In this document: positions 35,819 through 41,833 of the stretch, piece after piece
Position numbering within the stretch: position 1 is the first letter of the stretch
How the letters are laid out: each line of letters starts with the position of its first letter
Assembly: GCA_015272195.1 (NCBI GenBank)
Contig: JACYMC010000052.1
Location: forward strand, 1-41,833
Reading direction: 5' to 3'
From: Candidatus Sericytochromatia bacterium
GTDB lineage: Bacteria; Cyanobacteriota; Sericytochromatia; UBA7694
DNA length: 41,833 nt
The notes under the pieces: model-generated
Told to the model about the DNA's origin: nothing
What the model saw: only the letters and a program-made list of their open reading frames with translations
Databases searched by the model: none
Translations under genes and position numbers: made by a program

Positions 35819-35847
35819 TTTAGATGCTAAAATATTAGCATACTAAA
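35819..35847. promoter_or_regulatory. Operator-like palindrome upstream of the repeat lipoprotein
   Basis: Perfect ATGCTAA (35824-35830) / TTAGCAT (35835-35841) with a 4-nt spacer, flanked by TTTAG / CTAAA with one unpaired base. It lies 30 nt before the lipoprotein start in an AT-rich leader. There is no T-tract, so it is more likely a protein-binding site than a terminator. Confidence 0.45.
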
Positions 35848-35892
35848 TGATTAAAGGGGAGCCTTTTGAATCGCTGAATATGACACAAAAAC

Positions 35893-36291
35893 TCAAACAG
35901 ATTCCGGTGCACTTTTAATAGCCGCCAGCGCCAGTGCGCCCCAGCCAGCCAGCAGACAGAGTCCGCCTACCGGGGTGACGGCCCCCCAGACCCTTACCCC
36001 CGTCCAAACCAGCAGGTACAGACTGCCCGAAAAAATCAGCATACCCAGCCCGATCAAATAAGCCGCCCAGCGCAGACTGCGCTGCGGACTGCTTTTGAAC
36101 CAAAGCCCCAGGCTCAGCAAAACCAGCGCATGATACATCTGGTAACGCACAGCGGTTTCAAAAATCAGCAGCAGATCAGCCGGCAGCCGATCTTTAAGCA
36201 GGTGAGCGCCAAAAGCGCCCAGGGTTATCGCACTGCCGCCGGCCAGGGTGGCCAGCAGCAGCAGGCGGCGACTGAAAGCAGGTAAAGACAT
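35893..36291 (-). CDS. DUF423-family inner-membrane protein
   Basis: A 132-residue protein with four hydrophobic helices (about 9-30, 47-65, 70-90 and 98-122). Its signature AGGSAITLGAFGAHLLKD, YQMYHALVLL and TPVGGLCLLAGW matches the DUF423 (YgdD-like) family. The function is unknown. It starts 11 nt after the bacterioferritin stop. Length is typical. Confidence 0.9.
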   Translation of the reverse strand: MSLPAFSRRLLLLATLAGGSAITLGAFGAHLLKDRLPADLLLIFETAVRYQMYHALVLLSLGLWFKSSPQRSLRWAAYLIGLGMLIFSGSLYLLVWTGVRVWGAVTPVGGLCLLAGWGALALAAIKSAPESV

Positions 36292-36302
36292 CGCGGGGAT
36301 GA

Positions 36303-36785
36303 TCAGTGTTCTTTGGACTCAAAGATATGAATGTCACCCGGTTTACGCAACATTTTATCCACTTCTGAAGCGTGTTTGATCTCTTCATGAATCATCCGGC
36401 GGGCGTATTCTTCAAGGGCAATCGACTTGCCTTCAACCAGACTGAGCAGATCGCGATAAGCCTTGATCGACTCTTTTTCACTTTCGAGAGACTCCCGCAG
36501 AATATCGCCAATGTCATGCTTGTGGGTTTCGAGCAAAGGGCCAATGCCCAGCGAAGGGTGCCCCCCGAGACTGGTAATCCACTCACCCGCCTCCTGGGCA
36601 TGCAGCGTAGCCTCATTGGCCTGATCACGCAGCCAGGAAACAATCGGAATGCGGTTGTAGCCAAAAACCATCAGCGAATAGTGCGTATAGCGCACAACGC
36701 CGGCCAGCTCCATTTCCATAATATGGTTCAGAAGCTGAACCACTTCAGTCCGATTAAACAGGGTTTCGTTTTCAATTATTGACAT
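36303..36785 (-). CDS. bfr: Bacterioferritin
   Basis: A 160-residue four-helix ferritin-like protein. Di-iron ligands are visible in ELAGVVRYTHY, HAQEAGEWI, ESEKESIKAY and EEIKHASEVDKML (two E-x-x-H pairs). Bacterioferritins store iron and oxidise Fe(II). I cannot verify the heme-binding Met. GGAGG lies 10 nt before the ATG. It heads a run with DUF423 and shares a divergent promoter region with the unknown helical gene at 36933. Confidence 0.88.
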   Translation of the reverse strand: MSIIENETLFNRTEVVQLLNHIMEMELAGVVRYTHYSLMVFGYNRIPIVSWLRDQANEATLHAQEAGEWITSLGGHPSLGIGPLLETHKHDIGDILRESLESEKESIKAYRDLLSLVEGKSIALEEYARRMIHEEIKHASEVDKMLRKPGDIHIFESKEH

Positions 36786-36825
36786 GCTTAAAGAACCTCC
36801 AGAGGGTCTGAGCTAAACTTCAGTC

Positions 36826-36831
36826 ATTATA
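36826..36831 (-). promoter_or_regulatory. -10 element of bacterioferritin
   Basis: TATAAT on the minus strand about 41 nt upstream of the ATG. No clear -35 and no obvious iron-responsive dyad. Confidence 0.4.
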
Positions 36832-36932
36832 TACCAGTTCATGGCTTCAGACGCCATCGCCTGCGAGACGATTGTCTGGGGCCTTAAAACACGGTAATCT
36901 GAAAGCAATCAAGTCAAGAGCAGGAAAGCCCC

Positions 36933-37496
36933 ATGCTCAAAAATCTCAGTGAATCTGAAGTCCATCTGTTTGAACTGATCAGCCAGATCCTCGACACGCT
37001 CGAAACCTGTCTGCCACAATTTGCCGTTCAGGCGGCCGAACAGGTATTCAAAGCACACCCGGAAATTTCAACCCAGTTCGAAAAACAGCAGGTCAAAAGC
37101 CTGCAGCAGGATATCCGGCAGGCCGCTGAAACGGCCACCCAAAAAATCATTGGTGAACTGGCCAATGAAGAGCTGTGGCTGATGGACAATGTGCGTAAAG
37201 TGCGCGAGTCGCTGCACCACAACCCCAAAGTCTGGCAGGTGGTGCAGGGCATCAGTCCGGTACTCGACAAGCTGCTGCAACAATATGGCTATCCCCCACA
37301 GCTTGGCTCACAGGGCCACTTTTTTACCCAGACCGAACTCAGGCATGCTGACCAACTGCCAGACAATGAACAGCTCAAGGTTCTGACCATCAAGTACTGG
37401 TCGGCCCTGATCCGCCAGCGCCAGCAGCGGGCCGATCAGCTGCGCCAGGAACAGGCCGTTTATCACCGCAAACTCGACGAGATGTGGCATCAATGA
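36933..37496 (+). CDS. Unknown all-helical protein
   Basis: A 187-residue soluble, mostly helical protein rich in Gln, Leu and Glu, with no signal peptide or membrane segment. Segments such as LTIKYWSALIRQRQQRADQL suggest a C-terminal coiled coil. AGGAAAG lies 8 nt before the ATG. A long-loop helical bundle such as a globin-like fold is possible but not supported by a motif. It stands alone, with the structured gap and Spy-like gene after it. Confidence 0.7.
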   Translation: MLKNLSESEVHLFELISQILDTLETCLPQFAVQAAEQVFKAHPEISTQFEKQQVKSLQQDIRQAAETATQKIIGELANEELWLMDNVRKVRESLHHNPKVWQVVQGISPVLDKLLQQYGYPPQLGSQGHFFTQTELRHADQLPDNEQLKVLTIKYWSALIRQRQQRADQLRQEQAVYHRKLDEMWHQ

Positions 37497-37561
37497 GATC
37501 GCTTGACCCAGATCACACTGTCACTGTGAGTGTGTTCATAACACCCACAAGCTTTGGTCCA

Positions 37562-37606
37562 CTAAACTGATCATGGGTGCTAACAAAAAGCACCCAGACT
37601 GTTTAG
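37562..37606. other. Two-part stem-loop between helical and Spy-like genes
   Basis: Outer arms CTAAAC/GTTTAG and inner arms GGGTGCT (37575-37581) / AGCACCC (37589-37595) enclose a 7-nt loop AACAAAA. There is no T-tract after it on either strand. It could be a small RNA, a leader element or an attenuator; it lies about 180 nt before the Spy-like ATG. The 37497-37785 gap contains nothing else I can assign. Confidence 0.4.
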
Positions 37607-37785
37607 CTAGAGTTAGGATCCGAGTTTTGTTGGGCTTATCAGCTCATTCTACGCCACTTTCTGTTTTATCAGCAGGAGTGGTTTTTTGTGTGACAGTTTC
37701 TTTGCAATGCCCTCAAACTTTGAAGATATTTTGCTGCCATACTGAAATCATGCAAGGTATTTCAAAATTAAGGAGCATCCTCACT

Positions 37786-38619
37786 ATGAAAAAAACATTC
37801 TTTCATCTGGCCCTGGGCCTCAGTTTACTGGTCGGTTCAGCCGCTGCCGTCAGCGCTGAGACGGCAGGATCGCACCCGGCAAAACAGCGGCGTCAACAGC
37901 AGGGTATGCGTCACAAGATGCAGCAGTCTGGCATGCACCAAGGCCCTTTGATGGGACTGATGCGTGATCTGGAGCTGAGCGCCGAACAAAAAGCGCAGTT
38001 CAAAGCACTCTACAGCGAGCATATGCAGCAGCCCACAGCGCACAAAGCCTTCAGAGCCAAAGTACAGGCCGCTTTTGTCTCTGAGCAATTTGATGCCACA
38101 GCGCTCAAGCAGGCCCTTCAGCAAGAAATGACAAATGCCCCGGCAAAAAAAATGGCGGCACATCTGCTGCGAGCCTGGCAGATTCTGACGCCGGCACAGC
38201 GCACGCAGCTCGAAGCCCGGCTGCAGCAAATGGACGTAAAAATGACCCAAAAAGCCGAGCGGTTTACCGCTGACCAGCCCGGTCGTTTTCCCCGGCCTCT
38301 GAGCGCCCTGAATCTGACCGAAGCACAGCAAAACCAGCTACAGGCCCTCTGGCAAGAAAATCGGTCCGCACGCACCCAAAACAGACAGGGGCTTAAAAAT
38401 CATACGCAACAGATTTTAGCGGCTCTCAAATCAGGTCAGGCCACACCTGAAAGCCTGGCAGCTCTGATGCCTGCAGACCAGATGCAGCAGGGTGCCCTGC
38501 AAATGATTGACCGGCTGGCCGCTTTGCATCAGATTCTGACCCCTGCACAGCGCCAGCAAATGGTGGAGCGGATGCAGCAAAGTCAGAAATCCTGGCAGCA
38601 GCGCCGCCAGGGCGCCTGA
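37786..38619 (+). CDS. Spy/CpxP-like periplasmic protein with duplicated domain
   Basis: A 277-residue secreted protein. The signal peptide is MKKTFFHLALGLSLLVGSAAAVSA, cleaved near A-ET; the ATG at 37786 has AAGGAG 10 nt upstream and is preferred over longer in-frame starts. Two helical modules follow: residues ~45-155 (LELSAEQKAQFKAL, ILTPAQRTQLEARL) and ~165-275 (LNLTEAQQNQLQAL, ILTPAQRQQMVERM). These are LTxxQ motifs of the Spy/CpxP family, periplasmic chaperones and stress sensors. The usual protein has one such module. A two-component system follows, which suggests that this protein signals or reports envelope stress to it. Confidence 0.87.
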   Translation: MKKTFFHLALGLSLLVGSAAAVSAETAGSHPAKQRRQQQGMRHKMQQSGMHQGPLMGLMRDLELSAEQKAQFKALYSEHMQQPTAHKAFRAKVQAAFVSEQFDATALKQALQQEMTNAPAKKMAAHLLRAWQILTPAQRTQLEARLQQMDVKMTQKAERFTADQPGRFPRPLSALNLTEAQQNQLQALWQENRSARTQNRQGLKNHTQQILAALKSGQATPESLAALMPADQMQQGALQMIDRLAALHQILTPAQRQQMVERMQQSQKSWQQRRQGA

Positions 38620-38655
38620 AACAGCCCCCCCTCTGATATGAATGCTGACAAGCCG

Positions 38656-38684
38656 GGTTGTGGCCAAGCCACAACCTTTTTTTT
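38656..38684 (+). terminator. Terminator between Spy-like gene and response regulator
   Basis: Perfect 9-bp stem GGTTGTGGC (38656-38664) / GCCACAACC (38668-38676) with a CAA loop and eight Ts (38677-38684). It should limit transcription of the regulator to read-through or a separate promoter; TATGAT at 38687-38692 is a candidate -10. Confidence 0.88.
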
Positions 38685-38687
38685 GGT

Positions 38688-39410
38688 ATGATGGGCGCAA
38701 TGTTGATGATTCACCTGATTGACGATGACACTGAACTGCACGAACTGCTGGCCAGCCATTTTGCCAGTCGGCAATTGAAGCTGAGTGCATCTGCCAGCCC
38801 GCGTGCAGGGCTGGCCTATCTGGCTGAAAACCCAGTAGATCTGGTTATTCTGGACGTCATGCTGCCAGAAATGGACGGTTTTGAACTTTGCCGCAAACTG
38901 CGCCAGGAATACCCTCGCCTGGCCATTTTAATGCTGACCGCCCGAGGGGATGATATGGATACCATTCTGGGCCTGGAGCTGGGGGCTGATGACTATATGG
39001 CCAAACCCTTTAATCCCCGCGAACTCGAAGCCCGCATTAAAACCATCCTGCGCCGGGTCGAACGCTACCATGAGTCCCCTGAAACACAAACCTCAAACAC
39101 CCGCCAGCGCCTGCACTCGGATACCTGGCAGCTGGTGCTGGACGCACGCACCGTCAGCCTGGCAGGCGAAAGCGTGGAGCTGACCGCCACAGAATTTGAT
39201 CTGCTGCGCATTCTGCTCGAAAACCGGGGAAGCGTTCTGAGCCGCGATGCTTTGCTGATTCAGCTGCGCGGCTATGACTGGGATATTGTGGACCGCTCCA
39301 TTAATATGCATATCAGCAAACTGCGCCAGAAACTCCACGACCCTTCGCGCAAACCCCAGATGATCAAAACCGTCTGGGGCATTGGCTATATTTTTTCGGA
39401 GCAGCGCTGA
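38688..39410 (+). CDS. OmpR/CpxR-family response regulator
   Basis: A ~240-residue regulator. The receiver has IDDDTELHELL, phosphoacceptor Asp in ILDVMLPEMDG, LTARGD and a conserved Lys in AKPFNP. The C-terminal winged helix (ELTATEFDLLRIL, RSINMHISKLRQKL, IKTVWGIGYIF) binds DNA. The earlier possible start lies inside the terminator stem. I start at the first ATG after it (38688), but 38700 or 38706 (MIHLIDDD) would be the usual length. No start has a good ribosome site. It is followed directly by the sensor kinase and preceded by a CpxP-like gene, so a Cpx-like envelope-stress function is likely. Confidence 0.92.
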   Translation: MMGAMLMIHLIDDDTELHELLASHFASRQLKLSASASPRAGLAYLAENPVDLVILDVMLPEMDGFELCRKLRQEYPRLAILMLTARGDDMDTILGLELGADDYMAKPFNPRELEARIKTILRRVERYHESPETQTSNTRQRLHSDTWQLVLDARTVSLAGESVELTATEFDLLRILLENRGSVLSRDALLIQLRGYDWDIVDRSINMHISKLRQKLHDPSRKPQMIKTVWGIGYIFSEQR

Positions 39411-40784
39411 GTGAACAAACTCTACCGCCAGGTTTATCTCTACAGTCTGGGGGTGCTGATTCTGAGCTTGCTCTTATCGGGCCTCAGCATGAGCCTCTTG
39501 TTTGGCAAGCGGGAACAGGGCATGCTGACCCAGGCCTTTCGCCGCCAGGTGCACTTTATCCGGCGGGACATTCTCAAAACCGAAGCACGAACACCCGCTC
39601 TGGTGCCAGAACAGCTGGCCGAAATTTCAGAGCAGCTGGGCTGGGATCTGGCCTACTGGCATCGGGGCCAGCTGGTCTATTCTTCAATCCAACCGGCCCC
39701 CGCGCTGGACAGTCTGGGACCGCCCCAGATCCTGGTCCCCAATCAGGCGCTGGTGCTGTCGCCCCCCTATAAGCCCCAGCTACTGCTGGCCCTGTCTTCG
39801 CGGGACCGGGAGCGATCCCAGCTCTGGATGCAGCTGAGCCTGAGTCCTCTCAGCCGGCCTTTGCGCGGCCCCTTTGCCGCGCTGCTCTTTTTACTGCTCT
39901 TTCTGGCGCTGCTGCTGATTCCACTGATCCGCTTTGTGCTACGCCCTTACCGCGACCTGCAGCAGTCGCTGGATAAGCTGGCTGAAGGCCGCTTTGACGG
40001 CCAGCTGAACGCCAGCACTTACCCGGCTTTTGCTGAACTGGTCACGGCCTTTAACCGCATGCAGGAACGCCTGCAGGCCATGATGCAGCAAAAACAGCGT
40101 CTGGTGGCAGATGTGTCGCATGAGTTGCGCTCACCCCTGACCCGCCTGCGTCTGAAGCTGGAGCTGCTGCAAGCCTCACCACCTGAAGGCAAAGAAATGT
40201 TTGAACGGGCCGTGGCTGAAATTGAAGAACTGGATCGCATCATTGATGACGTGCTGGAAATTTCACGCCTGCAGCTGCACAGCCTGCCCCTCAAGCGCGA
40301 AAACCTCAACCTGAGGTTATTGCTGTTTGAAATCAGCGAGCAACACGCTGAACTGCTGGATCGCAAAGACCTTCAGCTGGCAGTGCAGGCCCCTGATCAC
40401 TCGGTTGAAATCTGTGCCGACCGCCGCTTGCTGCAGCGGGTGTTCAACAATTTATTCTCCAATTTAATCAAATATGTCCCCGGACCGGGCACGGTGGATT
40501 TAACCCTGAAAGAAACAGCTTCTGGGATTGTGCTGACCCTGCGGGATCGGGGGCCCGGCATTGCGGCAGCTGAACTGCCCCATGTTTTTACCCCCTTTTT
40601 CAGGCTGGATCCCTCACGTTCACGCCGCACGGGGGGTGTAGGTCTGGGTCTGGCCATTGTCTGGGAAATCATCCAGGCCCATCAGGGTCAGTCCGAGCCT
40701 ATCTGCCCACAGACGGCGAAGGCGGTCTGGCTTTGGAGCTGCAGCTGGATTCAACCAAGAAAAAGGAGCCCTCATCACGAATAA
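39411..40784 (+). CDS. Sensor histidine kinase (CpxA-like) with disrupted C-terminus
   Basis: A 457-codon frame starting at GTG directly after the regulator stop. It has an N-terminal membrane helix (~10-32), a periplasmic part (~33-150), a second helix (~162-185), HAMP, and HisKA with VSHELRSPL (His237). The ATPase has NLFSNLIKY, RDRGPGI and GGVGLGLAIV. After QAHQG (40685) the frame diverges from kinase sequence. If one base is restored near 40686-40688 the protein instead continues SVRAYLPTDGEGG and LALELQLDS, an excellent kinase end. Even then, the expected stop at 40775 reads TCA instead of TGA. So the annotated end is probably wrong or the gene is damaged. Confidence 0.88.
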   Translation: MNKLYRQVYLYSLGVLILSLLLSGLSMSLLFGKREQGMLTQAFRRQVHFIRRDILKTEARTPALVPEQLAEISEQLGWDLAYWHRGQLVYSSIQPAPALDSLGPPQILVPNQALVLSPPYKPQLLLALSSRDRERSQLWMQLSLSPLSRPLRGPFAALLFLLLFLALLLIPLIRFVLRPYRDLQQSLDKLAEGRFDGQLNASTYPAFAELVTAFNRMQERLQAMMQQKQRLVADVSHELRSPLTRLRLKLELLQASPPEGKEMFERAVAEIEELDRIIDDVLEISRLQLHSLPLKRENLNLRLLLFEISEQHAELLDRKDLQLAVQAPDHSVEICADRRLLQRVFNNLFSNLIKYVPGPGTVDLTLKETASGIVLTLRDRGPGIAAAELPHVFTPFFRLDPSRSRRTGGVGLGLAIVWEIIQAHQGQSEPICPQTAKAVWLWSCSWIQPRKRSPHHE

Positions 40785-41148
40785 CATTCAGGCTTTACAC
40801 CATGTTCAAATCACCATTCCCCCCGGCGCAGAAGCCGCAGCCCGCGATTTTTACGCCGGGGTGCTTGGCCTGCGCGAAATACCCAAACCGCCTGCATTGG
40901 CCCAGCGGGGCGGACTGTGGTTTGAGCTGGGCCAGTCCCAGCTGCACATTGGCGCCGAAAACGCCCCCGAACGACGCGGTGGCAAAGCCCATGTGGCCTA
41001 TCAGGTCCAGGATCTGGCGGCCATCCAGCAGCAGCTGGAAGCTGCTGGCTGTGAGATTCTGGCTTCTATTCCCATCCCTGGCATGCAGCGCTTTGAAAGC
41101 CGCGATCCCTTTGGCAACCGTCTGGAGTTTGTCTGCCTGCAGGAATGA
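40774..41148 (+). CDS. Glyoxalase/bleomycin-resistance fold protein, start codon apparently lost
   Basis: A ~125-residue VOC-fold protein: QALHHVQITIPPG, ARDFYAGVLGLRE, GGLWFELGQSQLHIG, KAHVAYQVQDL and DPFGNRLEFV, with metal ligands (His, Glu, His, Glu) in their usual places. The reaction (dioxygenase, glyoxalase or other) is unclear. A good ribosome site (AAGGAG, ~40763-40768) sits 5 nt before codon ATC at 40774-40776, followed by ACG AAT AAC. If C40776 were G, this would be an ATG whose overlap (ATGA) supplies the kinase stop. The next upstream in-frame alternative is a TTG at 40657, which is inside kinase sequence and implausible. Confidence 0.8.
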   Translation: MTNNIQALHHVQITIPPGAEAAARDFYAGVLGLREIPKPPALAQRGGLWFELGQSQLHIGAENAPERRGGKAHVAYQVQDLAAIQQQLEAAGCEILASIPIPGMQRFESRDPFGNRLEFVCLQE

Positions 41149-41159
41149 TCAGCAGCCCG

Positions 41160-41702
41160 TCAGTTTTCTATCCGTTCCTCATCCGGGCTGACTGCAGGTT
41201 CTGGTTTGGACGCAACAGGTTTGTCAGGGGTTTTAAAGGCCAAAACCACCATCATGCCCACACCCGCCATAATGGCCACATCCGCGATGTTAAAGATATT
41301 GGTCTGCAGCCAGCGCACGCCCGGCAGACCCAGATAGAGAAAATCCACCACGTGGCCATAAAGGGCCCGGTCAATCAGATTGCCCAGGCCGCCGGCCAGA
41401 ATCAGCGACAAAGCTGCGGTAATTCCTCGGGTCTCCTGCTGGCGAACCGTATAAACAGCCAGCGCCAGCAAAACCAGGCCTACCCCCCAGGTAAACACCC
41501 CTGCACGCAGGGCATCGGGCAAATTGCTGCCCATACTGCCCCAGGCCCCGGTATTTAAGGCGTATTGCAGGCGAACAGCGCCCCCCCAGAAAATCAGCGG
41601 GGGCTGGCCCGCCAGATGGGCAGTGGCCTGGATTTTGGTGATCTGATCGAGACCCACACAGATCAAACAGATCCAGAACATCAATACAAAGCGCTGGCGC
41701 AT
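41160..41702 (-). CDS. lspA: Lipoprotein signal peptidase (signal peptidase II)
   Basis: A 180-residue inner-membrane aspartyl protease that cleaves prolipoprotein signal peptides after diacylglyceryl transfer. Four hydrophobic helices are visible. The catalytic aspartates are Asp111 in GGLGNLIDR and Asp141 in FNIADVAI. NTGAWGSMGS matches the conserved NTGA loop. It ends with a Pro/Glu-rich tail. It is consistent with the three lipoproteins of this window needing processing. It is convergent with the glyoxalase gene, 11 nt apart. Confidence 0.95.
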   Translation of the reverse strand: MRQRFVLMFWICLICVGLDQITKIQATAHLAGQPPLIFWGGAVRLQYALNTGAWGSMGSNLPDALRAGVFTWGVGLVLLALAVYTVRQQETRGITAALSLILAGGLGNLIDRALYGHVVDFLYLGLPGVRWLQTNIFNIADVAIMAGVGMMVVLAFKTPDKPVASKPEPAVSPDEERIEN

Positions 41703-41734
41703 AAAGAAGCTCGTTTCAAAAACAGATACTGTTG

Positions 41735-41743
41735 ATTATAACA
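41735..41743 (-). promoter_or_regulatory. Extended -10 promoter of lspA
   Basis: Minus strand TGTTATAAT, about 33 nt upstream of the ATG at 41702. A TTGTTT 19 nt further upstream is a weak -35. The rest of the right edge to 41833 holds nothing else I can identify. Confidence 0.5.
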
Positions 41744-41833
41744 AGCCCAGCCCGTCAGGAAACAATCCCACCACAAAAACCAGGGTCATCCAAAAGTCAG
41801 GGAACCAAATTTGATCAATCGTAGAGCTTGTGC

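Noticed and set aside
40733-41191. Plus-strand open frame continuing from the kinase's corrected frame through the glyoxalase gene
   Set aside because: It begins as true kinase sequence but after ~40775 reads the glyoxalase gene out of frame; it is open only because the expected TGA is TCA.

Overview
The window reads as one contiguous stretch of bacterial chromosome, densely coded on both strands. I see no rRNA, tRNA, CRISPR array, insertion sequence or phage module. The organism looks like a Gram-negative-type bacterium: it has several lipoproteins with clear lipoboxes, signal peptidase II, a Spy/CpxP-like periplasmic protein and surface-sugar genes. The NusB protein has the long, interrupted architecture I associate with Cyanobacteriota. 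The truncated gene after nusB may be ftsY, an order I recall from cyanobacteria. No photosynthesis gene is present, so my best inference is a non-photosynthetic Cyanobacteriota lineage (Sericytochromatia/Melainabacteria-like). This rests on few markers and was not tested.

Layout. 1-1499 (minus): gtrA-like, nusB, then a partial gene with a Glu-Pro tail (ftsY candidate). 1716-4280 (plus): a PAS-PAS-ATPase-receiver-Hpt protein whose phosphate-accepting residues are replaced. 4277-6375 (minus): three tandem Gly/Ala-rich paralogues of unknown function, preceded by helically phased CTTAA boxes. 6720-9767 (minus): a zinc-ribbon Ser/Thr kinase followed by a pseudokinase fused to an intact PP2C phosphatase. 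10120-14117 (plus): recA, a small protein with an SSB-like acidic tail, ssb, a HAD phosphatase and a GHMP kinase. 14135-15620 (minus): coaD, a DivIVA-like coiled-coil protein and a TPR protein. 15745-17645 (plus): a two-helix membrane coiled-coil protein and a metallophosphoesterase. 17559-20305 (minus): tsaE and a TPR-GT41 O-GlcNAc-transferase-like protein.

20828-25107 (plus): two overlapping lipoprotein genes, one with a PQQ-type propeller. 25263-25871 (minus): an orphan Tyr/Ala-rich protein. 26009-31760 (minus): a six-gene run of RsbW-like kinase, STAS protein, a Pro/Gln-rich protein, a GAF-GGDEF cyclase, ligA and a membrane HD-GYP-like protein. This places partner switching and c-di-GMP enzymes around the replicative ligase. 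31830-36785 (minus): bacterioferritin, DUF423, a lipoprotein with six Ig-like repeats, a FUSC-like membrane protein and a GT2 glycosyltransferase. 36933-41148 (plus): an unknown helical protein, a duplicated Spy/CpxP-like protein, a CpxR/CpxA-like two-component pair and a glyoxalase-fold protein. 41160-41702 (minus): lspA.

The main themes are signalling proteins with modified catalytic residues, lineage-specific envelope proteins, and a possible DNA-damage operator (ATAC-N4-GTWW) shared by recA and the ssb cluster. The kinase/ glyoxalase junction near 40.7 kb carries two apparent lesions about 90 nt apart. One is a missing base; the other is one substitution that would remove both a stop and a start codon. 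They are either consensus errors or a recent inactivation.
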